From: Desulfurellaceae bacterium bin18
GTDB lineage: Bacteria > Desulfobacterota > Binatia > Bin18
DNA length: 64,000 nt
Reading direction: 5' to 3'
NCBI GenBank assembly: GCA_002238415.1
Contig: MPMI01000011.1
Span: 51,019-115,018, forward strand
Shown: piece by piece, positions 1 to 10,219 of the stretch
Numbering within the stretch: position 1 is the first letter of the stretch
Layout of the letters: each line of letters starts with the position of its first letter
Translations under genes and position numbers: made by a program
Notes under the pieces: model-generated
Seen by the model: the letters and a program-made list of their open reading frames with translations, nothing else
What the model was told of the DNA's origin: nothing
Database searches by the model: none

Positions 1-348
1 GGTGCCTACCCCTGTGCTTTGGCCGACCGGAGTCTGGCCCTAAGCCTGTATACGCAAAAAGAGATAGACGAACGCCATCGCCATCGGTATGAGTTCAACA
101 ATGCCTACCGTGAACTCTTCGCTTCCAAGGGCATGGTTTTTAGCGGTCTCTCTCCTGACGGCGCGTTGGTCGAGGCAATCGAGTTACGGGATCATCCCTG
201 GTTTATCGGGGTGCAGTTTCATCCGGAGTTCACCTCCCGCCCGTTCGAATGCCACCCCTTGTTCAGCGGCTTTATCCAGGCTGGGATACAGCGACGCCTT
301 GCCTCCCTCCAGGCGCCGCTCCTCCAGGCTGAGGGAGCCCGGCATTGA
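1..348 (+). CDS. pyrG: CTP synthase, C-terminal part (partial)
   Basis: This is the 3' end of CTP synthase, which makes CTP from UTP, ATP and glutamine. The gene is open at the window edge. The reading frame enters at base 1 with GAYPC. It contains the glutaminase-domain signatures [23 protein letters not shown] and [10 protein letters not shown]; the last carries the His and Glu of the class I glutamine amidotransferase triad. Only about 115 of roughly 540 residues are visible. The stop codon overlaps the start of kdsA (TTGA), so the two genes are translationally coupled, an arrangement common in delta-proteobacterial-type genomes. Confidence 0.95.
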   Translation, partial: GAYPCALADRSLALSLYTQKEIDERHRHRYEFNNAYRELFASKGMVFSGLSPDGALVEAIELRDHPWFIGVQFHPEFTSRPFECHPLFSGFIQAGIQRRLASLQAPLLQAEGARH

Positions 349-1199
349 GCTGTAGAGAATCTTCTCCGCCAGAGGTGTGCGTTGGTTCGCTCACATTTGG
401 CGGCGGTACGCCCTTTGTGCTGATCGCGGGCCCGTGCGTGATTGAGGACCGGGATTCGGCGCTACGGCATGCGGAAGCACTCAGTTCGTTGACCACTCGC
501 CTGCACGTTCCGTTCGTGTATAAATCCTCATACGACAAGGCAAATCGCTCCTCCCACGCCTCTTTCCGCGGGCTGGGCATGGAGGAAGGGCTGAGTATTC
601 TGGCAGAGGTCAAACGCGAGCTGGGCGTACCGCTCCTGACCGATGTGCATACGCCCCAGGAGGTCGCGGCGACGGCAGAGGTCGTTGATATTCTTCAGAT
701 CCCCGCTTTTTTATGTCGTCAGACCGATTTGCTCTTGGCAGCGGGACACAGCCGGCGGTCCGTGAATATCAAGAAAGGCCAGTTCCTCGCGCCGTCCGAC
801 ATGGAATATGTCGCCCGGAAAGTTGCTTCGACCGGCAACCCGCGTATTCTACTGACGGAACGGGGCGCCTCCTTTGGCTACCATAATCTTGTGTCTGATA
901 TGCGCTCGCTACCCATCCTCGCCGGCTGCGGCTATCCGGTTGTGTATGATGCAACCCATAGCGTTCAACTACCGGGGGGGCGTGGCCCAATGTCCGGCGG
1001 GCAGCGAGAGTTTATCCCACCGTTGGCCCGGGCGGCTGTAGCGGTCGGGATTGACGGGCTGTTTATGGAGGTCCACGAGGAGCCGGAGCGGGCCTTGAGC
1101 GACAGTGCCACGGTCTTTCCTCTGGCCCGGCTTGAGTCCCTTTTACACACGCTGGTTGACCTCGACCGCGTGGTCAAGAGTGTGCCGGCAGTCCCGTAA
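345..1199 (+). CDS. kdsA: 3-deoxy-8-phosphooctulonate synthase (KDO-8-P synthase)
   Basis: KdsA condenses phosphoenolpyruvate with arabinose-5-phosphate to give KDO-8-phosphate, the precursor of the LPS inner-core sugar. Visible family motifs are [12 protein letters not shown] near residue 24, [12 protein letters not shown] near 60, LLTDVHTP near 97, and a C-terminal [11 protein letters not shown] followed by MEVHEEPE. Length (284) is normal. The start is taken as TTG overlapping the pyrG stop; an in-frame GTG at 375 is an alternative. The usual followers kdsD and kdsC are missing here, and the gene runs towards lptC after a 118-base gap. Confidence 0.95.
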   Translation: MSCRESSPPEVCVGSLTFGGGTPFVLIAGPCVIEDRDSALRHAEALSSLTTRLHVPFVYKSSYDKANRSSHASFRGLGMEEGLSILAEVKRELGVPLLTDVHTPQEVAATAEVVDILQIPAFLCRQTDLLLAAGHSRRSVNIKKGQFLAPSDMEYVARKVASTGNPRILLTERGASFGYHNLVSDMRSLPILAGCGYPVVYDATHSVQLPGGRGPMSGGQREFIPPLARAAVAVGIDGLFMEVHEEPERALSDSATVFPLARLESLLHTLVDLDRVVKSVPAVP

Positions 1200-1242
1200 C
1201 GACCGTCTTGGTCACGCCACCCCCATTCGTCGTTTCGCCTTT

Positions 1243-1266
1243 CAGCACATGGGTGCTGCTCTTGTT
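1243..1266 (+). terminator. weak terminator-like hairpin after kdsA
   Basis: A perfect 6-bp stem (CAGCAC at 1243-1248 pairing with GTGCTG at 1253-1258, 4-base loop) is followed by a T-rich stretch CTCTTGTTTGATT. It lies in the 118-base gap between kdsA and lptC, so it could partly insulate the Lpt genes. The stem is short, so the call is tentative. Confidence 0.3.
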
Positions 1267-1317
1267 TGATTCGCATAGGAGAGATGATAGGCTGCCCACG
1301 GTTGCTGGAGTACGTTC

Positions 1318-1908
1318 ATGAGTCGTCATCAAATCCGCTTTATGCTGGGCATTACGGTACTTGGGCTCATCCTTGCCCTGGGCTATCTCAGCTCTCAGGT
1401 GGGAAAAGATCCGGCGACCGCGCGCCTCATCGACGAACTCTCGACCCCGGACGTGACCGAAGAGACAATGGTCCAGCGCATGACGGAGTTCCGCCGGGTG
1501 AAGATGCAGGACGGCAAAAAAGTGTGGGAAATTGTGGCCCGGCAGGCGCGCTATTTTGCGGATACCAACGCCGTCGTCATTGACACTCCAGAAGTTTCGC
1601 TCTATTTCAGCGATGGCGAAGCAGTCGCGTTACGCTGTCAGGAAGGCACAGTCCACCTGAATGGGGAGTCAGACTTACTCCACATCGACCTCCGGGGTAA
1701 CCTTGAGATACAGATGGGAGCAATCTCCCTAAAGACCGACCAAGCAACCTACGACCGCCAGAAGAATACCATATCCTCAGACGGGGTCATTTACGTTGTC
1801 GGTCAAGGATTTACGCTTGAAGGCAAAGGCTATACTGTCGCTGTTGATACCAAGCAACTGACCCTGAAGGCAGAGGTCTATACGACGGTGACACGGGAGT
1901 CCGGATGA
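1318..1908 (+). CDS. lptC: LPS export system periplasmic protein LptC
   Basis: LptC is the bitopic inner-membrane protein that receives LPS from the LptB2FG transporter and passes it to LptA. The 196-residue product has one N-terminal membrane anchor (about residues 8-26, FMLGITVLGLILALGYL) and a periplasmic beta-jellyroll typical of the family: MTEFRRVKMQDGKKVWEI followed by alternating strands. Its end overlaps lptA by four bases (ATGA), and lptB follows, matching the usual lptC-lptA-lptB order. An ATG at 1318 fits the membrane anchor. Confidence 0.9.
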   Translation: MSRHQIRFMLGITVLGLILALGYLSSQVGKDPATARLIDELSTPDVTEETMVQRMTEFRRVKMQDGKKVWEIVARQARYFADTNAVVIDTPEVSLYFSDGEAVALRCQEGTVHLNGESDLLHIDLRGNLEIQMGAISLKTDQATYDRQKNTISSDGVIYVVGQGFTLEGKGYTVAVDTKQLTLKAEVYTTVTRESG

Positions 1909-2501
1909 TGCGTTCAACAGCGGTGGGGACTGGGTGGGTGGTCTTTGTCACGATCCTTGTTATCCCCTTTTTCTTGTCTACGTTGACGCGAGCAGCCGAA
2001 GACGCCCAACCTAGCCCGACCGACCAAACAGTCCAAGATTCGGCCGCGACCTTTGCGGATTCCCTGTCCCTCACCTCTCGAAAAGACCCCATTCATATTC
2101 GCTCGCATGACCTCGAGTTCTTCTACGAAGAGAAGCGTATCCAGTATCGCGGGAATGTGGTGGTGACCCAGGGGGATATGACCTTAAAGAGCGATAGGCT
2201 AACGGTGCTGTATGAAGACCCCGCATCAGCAGCCTCGGATACCGCAGCGCAGCAACGGCTCAAACATATTGTTGCCGAGGGGAGTGTCGAAATTACTTCT
2301 GGCGGACGGCGCGCCACGAGCCGCAAAGCGATTTTCAATCAGAAAAAACGCACGGTTACGCTCAGAGGGAACGCGGTTCTTCAGGAGGGTTCCAACCGAG
2401 TCAAGGGAGATATCGTGACCGTCTTTCTTGACGAGAATCGCAGTATTGTAAAAGGTGGGAAGGGAAAGCGGAGGGCCCAGATGGTCCTTATTCCCGACTA
2501 A
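1905..2501 (+). CDS. lptA: LPS transport periplasmic protein LptA (OstA-like)
   Basis: LptA bridges LptC and outer-membrane LptD, carrying LPS across the periplasm. The 198-residue product starts with a signal peptide (hydrophobic core about residues 9-27, ending near TRAAE) and continues with the OstA repeat pattern: IHIRSHDLEFFYEEKRIQY, GNVVVTQGDMTLKSDRL, VEGSV-type turns and RATSRKAIFNQKKRTVTL. The C-terminus is basic (KGGKGKRRAQ). It overlaps lptC by four bases and precedes lptB by 62 bases. Confidence 0.9.
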   Translation: MMRSTAVGTGWVVFVTILVIPFFLSTLTRAAEDAQPSPTDQTVQDSAATFADSLSLTSRKDPIHIRSHDLEFFYEEKRIQYRGNVVVTQGDMTLKSDRLTVLYEDPASAASDTAAQQRLKHIVAEGSVEITSGGRRATSRKAIFNQKKRTVTLRGNAVLQEGSNRVKGDIVTVFLDENRSIVKGGKGKRRAQMVLIPD

Positions 2502-2563
2502 TACGCCAGGGGAGCCGTTGCGACGAAACCGAGCAGCGCGCCGCACAAGGAAAGAAGAGCGGA

Positions 2564-3295
2564 GTGAGTGATACGCCAGTCCTCCAAGCCGAAGGCTTGT
2601 GGAAAACCTACGGGAAACGCGTCGTGCTGCGTGATGTCAGCGTTCGCGTCACAGGCGGCGAAGTGGTGGGCTTACTCGGTCCCAACGGCGCCGGAAAGAC
2701 GACGACCTTTTCGATCATCGTCGGCATTATTCGGCCCGATAAGGGTGAAGTCTACTATAATGATGACGAGATTACGACCTTGCCCATGCATAAGCGGGCC
2801 CGCCGGGGGGTGACCTATCTACCCCAGGAACCCTCAGTTTTCCGAAAGTTGACCGTAGCGGAAAATGTCATGGCTATTCTGGAGACTACCTCCCTGAACA
2901 AAGCGCAACGCGAAGAACGCCTGGCTGAGCTGCTGGCAGAGCTAGGGATTAGCCATCTGGCAGCCAATCGGGCGGATTCGCTCTCTGGAGGAGAACGACG
3001 CCGGGTCGAAATTTCGCGTGCGCTGGTGATGTCGCCGGCATTTATGCTCCTGGATGAACCCTTTGCCGGAATCGATCCGCTTTCGGTTGTTGATATCCAG
3101 GAGATTATTGTGCAATTACGCGAACGCGGGATCGGCATTCTTGTCACCGACCACAATGTTCGAGAGACGCTGAGCATTTGTGACCGGGCCTATATTCTGA
3201 GCGATGGCAGTGTATTTGAGGAAGGAACGCCCCAGGAAATTACGGCGAGTAGTCGCGCCCGAGAGGTCTACTTGGGAGAGCGCTTCCGCCTCTAG
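2564..3295 (+). CDS. lptB: LPS export ABC transporter ATP-binding protein LptB
   Basis: LptB is the cytoplasmic ATPase that powers LPS extraction by LptFG. The 243-residue protein shows Walker A GPNGAGKTTT (about 39-48), Q-loop YLPQEPSVF, ABC signature LSGGERRR (near 141), Walker B FMLLDEPFAGID (near 160) and switch His in VTDHN (near 195). The YLPQEPSVFRKL segment and lack of membrane domains fit LptB rather than general importers, as does its position behind lptA and in front of rpoN. The start is GTG with an upstream purine-rich AAGAAGAGCGGA. LptF and LptG are not in the window. Confidence 0.95.
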   Translation: MSDTPVLQAEGLWKTYGKRVVLRDVSVRVTGGEVVGLLGPNGAGKTTTFSIIVGIIRPDKGEVYYNDDEITTLPMHKRARRGVTYLPQEPSVFRKLTVAENVMAILETTSLNKAQREERLAELLAELGISHLAANRADSLSGGERRRVEISRALVMSPAFMLLDEPFAGIDPLSVVDIQEIIVQLRERGIGILVTDHNVRETLSICDRAYILSDGSVFEEGTPQEITASSRAREVYLGERFRL

Positions 3296-3320
3296 TGACT
3301 AGGGACAAGGGTAGAGTTGT

Positions 3321-4778
3321 ATGGGGTTAGACCTCAGACTGACTCAGAAATTAACCCAAAAACTGGTGATGACGCCCCAATTGCGTCAAGCCATCAAAAT
3401 TCTGCAGCTGCCCCGTGGAGAGCTTGATACGCTCATTGATGAAGAGCTGGCGGAGAATCCGGTCATTGAGCGCGTCACCGAGGACGAGGCGATTTTTGAC
3501 GACGGCCGCGGCAATGGCGAAGAGCCAACCCAGACCGCCACACCAGACGCGAACACAGAAAAGGACCAGATTGACTGGCAAACTTATCTCAGCACCTATA
3601 ATAACAATAACGACATGCCGGCCCTTCCTCCACCTGGAGACGAAGACGCGGATAGTGAGCGTCAAAATGCCCCAGAGGATCGTCTGCCCCGCACAGAGTC
3701 GCTGGCCGAACATCTCACCTGGCAGTTACGCTTCCGCAGCCTGACCGAAACAGAAGAACATCTCGCCTCTCTGATCGTCGGCAATCTGGACGTTGACGGC
3801 TATCTGGAGGCCAGCGTCGAGGAACTCGCAGAGAGTGCAGACGGCAGTCCCGAGGAGGTTGAACGAGTCTTACGTATTGTGCAGTCGTGCGACCCGATTG
3901 GAGTCGGCGCCCGAGACCTCCAGGAATGCCTACTGTTACAACTGTGTGCGGCTCAGCACGAGGACGAAGCGATTGACGAGTCCCTGCTCCATTTAACAAA
4001 AACGATTGTCCAGCAGCATCTCCAGAGCCTTGAGGGACGGCGCTATGATCGGTTGGCAAAAGCGCTCAAAGTTCCGACGGAAGGAATCCAGCGGGCGATC
4101 AAAATCATTACGGCTCTTGAACCCAAGCCCGGACGCAATTACGGTGACGGGGATATCCGCTATGTCACGCCGGATGTGGATGTCCATAAGATCGGAGACG
4201 AGTATCGGGTGACGCTCAACGAAGAGGGTCTGCCGCGTCTCAAGGTGAGCAATGCCTATCGCCATTTACTCACCCAAGACGGCGAGGCAAAAGAGTATGT
4301 CCAGGATAAACTGCGTGCAGCAGCCTGGCTGATTAAGAGTATTCACCAACGCCAGCGGACCCTACTCATGGTTGCTGAGAGTCTGGTCAAATTTCAGCAG
4401 GATTTTCTGAACCATGGCGTTTCCCATATGCGCCCACTGGTGTTACGCGATGTGGCAGATGACATCGGCGTGCATGAGTCAACGGTCAGCCGGGCCATTG
4501 CGGGCAAGTATATCGCCACGCCACGCGGCTTGTATCCACTCAAAAAATTCTTCACAACAGGGCTGAAGAGCCACTATGGACAAGACGTTTCGGCGGAAAG
4601 CGTCAAGGCCCAAATTCGAGCCCTGATTGATCGGGAAGACCCGTACAGACCCCTGAGTGATGAAGAAATTGCAAAAACACTGTCCCGTAGTCATATCAAG
4701 ATTGCCCGCCGGACCGTCGCCAAATACAGAGAGGGCCTCAATATTCTTTCCTCTGCAAAGCGGAAATACGCCCGCTAG
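3321..4778 (+). CDS. rpoN: RNA polymerase sigma-54 factor
   Basis: RpoN is the alternative sigma factor for -24/-12 promoters and needs enhancer-binding AAA+ activators. The 485-residue protein has the glutamine-rich activator-response region I at the N-terminus (TPQLRQAIKILQLPRGEL). An acidic region II follows around residues 50-120, with a poly-Asn/Asp stretch, then the core-binding domain and the helix-turn-helix VADDIGVHESTVSRAIAGKY. The RpoN box ARRTVAKYRE lies near the C-terminus. It sits between lptB and ptsN. The ribosome hibernation factor gene (hpf) that often follows rpoN is absent. Confidence 0.97.
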   Translation: MGLDLRLTQKLTQKLVMTPQLRQAIKILQLPRGELDTLIDEELAENPVIERVTEDEAIFDDGRGNGEEPTQTATPDANTEKDQIDWQTYLSTYNNNNDMPALPPPGDEDADSERQNAPEDRLPRTESLAEHLTWQLRFRSLTETEEHLASLIVGNLDVDGYLEASVEELAESADGSPEEVERVLRIVQSCDPIGVGARDLQECLLLQLCAAQHEDEAIDESLLHLTKTIVQQHLQSLEGRRYDRLAKALKVPTEGIQRAIKIITALEPKPGRNYGDGDIRYVTPDVDVHKIGDEYRVTLNEEGLPRLKVSNAYRHLLTQDGEAKEYVQDKLRAAAWLIKSIHQRQRTLLMVAESLVKFQQDFLNHGVSHMRPLVLRDVADDIGVHESTVSRAIAGKYIATPRGLYPLKKFFTTGLKSHYGQDVSAESVKAQIRALIDREDPYRPLSDEEIAKTLSRSHIKIARRTVAKYREGLNILSSAKRKYAR

Positions 4779-4812
4779 GCGGTAGTCCTATTCGGAATGA
4801 AGGAATACTCCC

Positions 4813-5274
4813 ATGCGTGTCGTTGATATCCTCAACCAAGAATCTATTCTCCCCCAGCTCCAGGGCCGCACAAAGACCGATGTCCTCCGTGAGCTCGCCC
4901 AACACCTCGCCCAGCACACACAAGGTGTCGACGCCGAGCAGTTGGTCGCCGTGCTCCTGGACCGTGAACGTCTCGGCACAACGGCCATTGGTGAAGGCAT
5001 TGCCATACCCCATGGGAAGTTGTCCGGACTCAGGAACGTAGTTGCCGTTTTTGGCCTGAGTCCACACGGGGTGGACTGTAGCTCCCTTGATGGCGGGCTG
5101 ACGCGGCTCTTCTTTTTGCTGGTTGCGCCAGAGGATTCTGCCGGCGTCCACCTCAAGGCCCTGGCTCGGGTCTCTCGACTCTTGAAAGACAAGACGTTTC
5201 GAGAACGCTTGCTCCAAGGCGGTAGCCAAGCGGATTTACACCGGCTGATCTGCGAGGAAGATAACAACCTGTAG
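4813..5274 (+). CDS. ptsN: PTS IIA-like nitrogen regulatory protein (EIIA-Ntr)
   Basis: This is a phosphocarrier of the nitrogen PTS. It takes a phosphate from Npr/HPr and acts as a regulator rather than in sugar uptake. The 153-residue protein has the EIIA-mannitol/fructose fold with the phospho-accepting histidine in AIPHGKL (His67), preceded by DRERLGTTAIGEGIAI. It lies 34 bases after rpoN and 29 bases before rapZ, with HPr next, so all three regulatory components are probably cotranscribed. Confidence 0.93.
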   Translation: MRVVDILNQESILPQLQGRTKTDVLRELAQHLAQHTQGVDAEQLVAVLLDRERLGTTAIGEGIAIPHGKLSGLRNVVAVFGLSPHGVDCSSLDGGLTRLFFLLVAPEDSAGVHLKALARVSRLLKDKTFRERLLQGGSQADLHRLICEEDNNL

Positions 5275-5303
5275 CGGGGAGGCCACACCCGACACGTACC
5301 GCT

Positions 5304-6176
5304 ATGCAAGTCGTTGTCGTCACGGGCTTATCAGGCTCAGGGAAAAGTACCGCAATCCGCGTCCTGGAGGATCGTGGCTTCTACTGTATCGATAATCTGC
5401 CAGTCACCCTCATCCCCCGATTTCTTGAGCTCAGCGAAAATAATCAGGAGCATATTGGCCGAGTGGCCTTGGGGATTGATCTGCGCGAGCGTATTTTTCT
5501 GCACGAATACCCGACGGTCCTTGAAGGGCTGCGCCAGAAGGGTCACCAGATCAAGATCCTGTATTTTGAAGCCAGCGCCGATGTCCTCGTGCGACGCTTT
5601 AGCGAAACCCGCCGTCCCCACCCGGCTGCCGGAGACGGGGGCGTCCTCCAAGGGATTCGGACCGAAGAGGAACAGCTCGCCGAACTGCGCGCCTCAGCCG
5701 ACCTGGTTATGGATACGTCTGCGTATAGCGTACACGAACTCCGGGAGGCCCTCCTTCAGCATATTGAGCGCTATCCCCACTCCCAACGGCCTTTACTCAT
5801 TACCGTCGAGTCGTTTGGCTATAAATACGGAATCCCCATCGATGCCGATATTATGCTGGACGTCCGTTTTCTTCCCAATCCTTTTTTTGTCGATGCGCTC
5901 CGGCACAAGACCGGTACGGAACGCGCCGTCGTAGAATTCGTCCTCGGCCAGGAGGAAACCGCTCTCTTTTTGAGCCAGACGTCGGCCTTACTCGAATCGA
6001 CGCTGCCCCTGTATGCCAGAGAAGGCAAAAGCTATCTCACTCTGGCCATTGGGTGTACCGGCGGCCAACACCGCTCGGTCGTCATCGCCGAAGAATTGGG
6101 CCGACAGCTCCAAGCCTGGGATTATACCGTTCGGATTCAGCACCGAGACAGGCAGCGGGAAAGAGTATCGGGATGA
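5304..6176 (+). CDS. rapZ: RNase adapter protein RapZ (YvcJ family nucleotide-binding protein)
   Basis: RapZ binds nucleotides and, in Escherichia coli, recruits RNase E to the small RNA GlmZ to control glucosamine-6-phosphate supply. The 290-residue protein has an N-terminal Walker A GLSGSGKS (8-15), the FYCIDNLPV segment, and the strongly conserved C-terminal motif IGCTGGQHRSVVIAE. Length is standard. Its stop overlaps the HPr start (ATGA), typical of ptsN-rapZ-npr clusters. Whether GlmZ-like RNA control exists in this organism cannot be judged. Confidence 0.93.
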   Translation: MQVVVVTGLSGSGKSTAIRVLEDRGFYCIDNLPVTLIPRFLELSENNQEHIGRVALGIDLRERIFLHEYPTVLEGLRQKGHQIKILYFEASADVLVRRFSETRRPHPAAGDGGVLQGIRTEEEQLAELRASADLVMDTSAYSVHELREALLQHIERYPHSQRPLLITVESFGYKYGIPIDADIMLDVRFLPNPFFVDALRHKTGTERAVVEFVLGQEETALFLSQTSALLESTLPLYAREGKSYLTLAIGCTGGQHRSVVIAEELGRQLQAWDYTVRIQHRDRQRERVSG

Positions 6177-6448
6177 CCCCCCCCCTCCACGCCCGGCTCA
6201 CCCTCCTCAACGCAATGGGCTTACACGCCCGCGCGGCAGCGTCCTTCGTCAAAGCCATCAAAGACCTCAAGGTTGAGGTCAGCGTCAGTTGGGAGGGACA
6301 GACGGCGAACGGCCGCAGCGTCCTCGACCTGCTGATCCTCGGCGCGCCGCGCGGCAGCGTCCTTGAGCTACAGATTCAGGGCGACGATGCAGAGGAGGCT
6401 CTCTCGACACTCACCCGCCTCGTCGCCAATCGTTTCGACGAAGAATAG
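6173..6448 (+). CDS. HPr family phosphocarrier protein (Npr-like)
   Basis: This is a small (91-residue) HPr-type phosphocarrier that relays phosphate from enzyme I to EIIA-Ntr. The active-site histidine is His18 in MGLHARAAASF; the regulatory-serine region is NGRSVLDLLIL (Ser49). The ATG at 6173 overlaps the rapZ stop. The frame stays open upstream to 6053, but that extension lies inside rapZ and is arginine-rich, so it is rejected. No enzyme I gene (ptsP/ptsI) follows; metK is next, behind its own promoter. Confidence 0.9.
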   Translation: MTPPLHARLTLLNAMGLHARAAASFVKAIKDLKVEVSVSWEGQTANGRSVLDLLILGAPRGSVLELQIQGDDAEEALSTLTRLVANRFDEE

Positions 6449-6471
6449 TTATCAGGTCAGTGAAAAGCCCC

Positions 6472-6500
6472 TTGACGCTCAGAAGGGGATTCTATTATAT
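6472..6500 (+). promoter_or_regulatory. sigma-70-type promoter for metK
   Basis: A -35 box TTGACG (6472-6477), a 17-base spacer and a -10 box TTATAT (6495-6500) lie 49 bases before metK. The -35 region overlaps a small hairpin (CCCCTT ... AAGGGG, 6469-6488) that could terminate the upstream rapZ-HPr transcript. No SAM or SAH riboswitch fold was recognised in this 101-base gap. Confidence 0.5.
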
Positions 6501-6549
6501 GCGCCCAGCCGTCTAGGGTACGGGTAGCATCACACCAAGGAGAAAAAAC

Positions 6550-7737
6550 ATGACGGGGAAAGAGTATTTATTCACGTCCGAATCAGTGTCAGAGGGTCAC
6601 CCGGACAAAATGTGTGATCAGATCTCAGACGGCATCCTGGACGCCTTACTCGAACAAGACCCGGACAGCCGGGTGGCCTGCGAAACGCTGGTCAAGACCG
6701 GCATGATCGTCGTGGCAGGTGAAGTCACAACCAAAGCTCAGACCAGCTATCATTTTGTCATGGATGTCGCCCGCCAGATCGTGCGCGACATCGGCTTCAT
6801 CGACTCTTCCCTGGGTTTTGACGCCGACACCTGTTCCGTGCTGACCGCGCTCAGCCAGCAGTCCGAGGATATTGATCAAGGTGTATCCGAGGGGAAAGGT
6901 CTCCACAAGGAACAGGGAGCGGGCGATCAAGGCATGATGTTCGGCTTTGCCTGCGATGAAACCAAAGACTATATGCCGTTTCCCATTTATACGGCCCACC
7001 GCCTGGTCCAGGAAATGGCCACCATACGAAAAAGAGGCGAGCTGCCTTTCCTGCGACCGGATAGCAAGTCGCAGGTAACGGTGGAATACCGGGACGGCAA
7101 ACCGGTGCGCGCGGATACGGTCCTGATTTCGACCCAACACGATCCTGATGCGGCGTATGACACAATCAAAGAGGCCATTGTTGAAGAAGTCGTGAAACGC
7201 GTCATTCCACCGGAGTTTTTGGACCAGAAGACGACGTTTCTCGTGAATCCGACCGGGCGTTTCGTCAACGGCGGCCCGTACGCGGACTGCGGACTGACCG
7301 GGCGAAAAATTATCGTCGACACCTATGGCGGCTACGGCCGGCATGGTGGTGGTGCGTTTTCGGGCAAAGACCCCAGCAAGGTAGATCGCTCCGCCGCGTA
7401 TATGGCGCGCTATATTGCCAAGAATCTTGTGGCCGCGGATTTAGCCAAACGCTGCGAGGTTCAGCTCGCCTATGCGATCGGCGTGGCAGAACCGGTCGGC
7501 GTCTATGTTGATACCTTCGGCACGGGTGTCTTACCGGAGGAACGCATATCCGCAATCGTCCGTCAGGAGTTCGACCTTCGACCCGCTGCCATTATCCAGA
7601 CGCTTGATTTGAAACGTCCCATTTATCGGGAGACCGCGGCCTACGGCCACTTCGGGAGACCGGCCGAGAACGGATATTTCCCCTGGGAGCGGATTGACCG
7701 TATAGAAGCCCTCAAGCGCGCGTCGACGACCGTGTAG
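6550..7737 (+). CDS. metK: S-adenosylmethionine synthetase
   Basis: MetK makes S-adenosylmethionine from methionine and ATP. The 395-residue product has the family signatures [16 protein letters not shown] near the N-terminus, [10 protein letters not shown] (near 120) and [16 protein letters not shown] (near 272). It is preceded by AAGGAGAAAAAAC, a good ribosome binding site, and by a plausible promoter. The adenosylhomocysteinase gene follows 31 bases later, so synthesis of SAM and recycling of its by-product SAH are probably coexpressed. Confidence 0.97.
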   Translation: MTGKEYLFTSESVSEGHPDKMCDQISDGILDALLEQDPDSRVACETLVKTGMIVVAGEVTTKAQTSYHFVMDVARQIVRDIGFIDSSLGFDADTCSVLTALSQQSEDIDQGVSEGKGLHKEQGAGDQGMMFGFACDETKDYMPFPIYTAHRLVQEMATIRKRGELPFLRPDSKSQVTVEYRDGKPVRADTVLISTQHDPDAAYDTIKEAIVEEVVKRVIPPEFLDQKTTFLVNPTGRFVNGGPYADCGLTGRKIIVDTYGGYGRHGGGAFSGKDPSKVDRSAAYMARYIAKNLVAADLAKRCEVQLAYAIGVAEPVGVYVDTFGTGVLPEERISAIVRQEFDLRPAAIIQTLDLKRPIYRETAAYGHFGRPAENGYFPWERIDRIEALKRASTTV

Positions 7738-7741
7738 ATAA

Positions 7742-9043
<1,302 letters not shown>

Positions 9044-9052
9044 GTTCTACCC

Positions 9053-10219
9053 ATGGTCGGTGGGGTGTTTCGGTGGATGCTGGGGGTGGTGCTTCTTGCG
9101 AGCGTAGCCCCCTTCGCCTTTGCCCTCTCCCCGCCCCGTCCCGCTCTCGAAGAAATACGGCATACCTCAGTCCCGGATTACACCCGGGTCATTATCACCC
9201 TCTCGGACCGAGCAGATTATCGGCACTTCCGGGTTGCCGCTGACCGGGACCATGATCGGCCGCCCCGGATTGTCATCGATTTCTCCTCGGCCCGGATTGA
9301 TCCGCAGTTGCGGGCGCCCATTCCCGTGGATGACGGCCTGCTCAAGCGCATCCGGACGGGCCAGTTCTCGCCAACCACGGCTCGGGTCGTGCTCGATTTG
9401 GAACAAATTGAGAGCTATACCGCCTTTCCACTCTACTCTCCGTATCGACTCATTATTGATGTCAAAGGCAAGAGTGAAAAAACGCCGCCGCGCCAGCAGG
9501 CCAAACAATCACGAGCACCCCCACCTCCTCAATATCGAATTATGATTGACCCTGGGCACGGTGGGCGCGACCCGGGCGCGGTCGGCGTTGACGGGCTCAA
9601 GGAAAAAACCGTGGTCCTTGCCATCAGCAAAAGACTTGGCAAGAAGCTGGAATCCCGCCTTCCGGTTAAAGTGCTCTATACACGGGAGAAGGATGTCTTT
9701 GTTCCGCTTCCGGAACGCACGGCCCAGGCCAATGCGACCAAGGCCGATCTTTTTATTTCGATTCATGCCAATGCGAGTGAAAATCCTCGCCTCCAGGGAG
9801 TGGAGACCTATTATCTGAACAATACCAATGATCGGGCCACTATTCGGCTGGCGAACCTTGAAAATGGTCTGGCATCGCCAGGAAGCGAATTATCCTTTAT
9901 TCTGAGCGATCTCTATCATACTGTGAACGAACCAGAGTCGATTGCTCTTGCCCACACCCTCCAGAACTCTATGATGACCCAGGTTTCCAAACGTCATGCG
10001 CAGGCACGTAACCTGGGCGTGAAAAAAGGGCCATTCTATGTGTTAGTTGGAGCGCATATGCCGTGTGTCTTGGCCGAAGTGTCATTTCTGACGCACCGCG
10101 TCCAGGGGCGGCTGTTACGTTCCTCGGCCTATCGGGAAGCCATAGCGGAAGGGCTTTTTCAAGGAATTGCCCGATTTATCAAAGAAGAGTTGCCACGGAT
10201 CAAGAAAGACAGCGTATAA
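9053..10219 (+). CDS. N-acetylmuramoyl-L-alanine amidase with AMIN domain
   Basis: This periplasmic zinc amidase cleaves the bond between MurNAc and the stem peptide, as AmiC/AmiB do in daughter-cell separation. The 388-residue protein has a signal peptide (about 1-25, MLGVVLLASVAPFAFA), an AMIN targeting domain (about 35-140), a short linker, and an Amidase_3 catalytic domain from residue 163. Zinc ligands and the catalytic Glu fit IDPGHGGRDPGAVG, SIHANASEN and VLAEVSFLTH. It lies 9 bases after ahcY and its stop overlaps the glnD start (TAATG). Confidence 0.9.
   Translation: MVGGVFRWMLGVVLLASVAPFAFALSPPRPALEEIRHTSVPDYTRVIITLSDRADYRHFRVAADRDHDRPPRIVIDFSSARIDPQLRAPIPVDDGLLKRIRTGQFSPTTARVVLDLEQIESYTAFPLYSPYRLIIDVKGKSEKTPPRQQAKQSRAPPPPQYRIMIDPGHGGRDPGAVGVDGLKEKTVVLAISKRLGKKLESRLPVKVLYTREKDVFVPLPERTAQANATKADLFISIHANASENPRLQGVETYYLNNTNDRATIRLANLENGLASPGSELSFILSDLYHTVNEPESIALAHTLQNSMMTQVSKRHAQARNLGVKKGPFYVLVGAHMPCVLAEVSFLTHRVQGRLLRSSAYREAIAEGLFQGIARFIKEELPRIKKDSV

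Noticed and set aside
6449..6549. SAM or SAH riboswitch before metK
   Set aside because: The gap is only 101 bases and I could not fit any of the known SAM or SAH folds; a plain promoter and a short hairpin explain it.
10063..10218. Longer start for glnD inside the amidase gene
   Set aside because: The extra 52 residues are arginine- and serine-rich and not GlnD-like. ATG 10219 overlaps the upstream stop in the usual coupled way.
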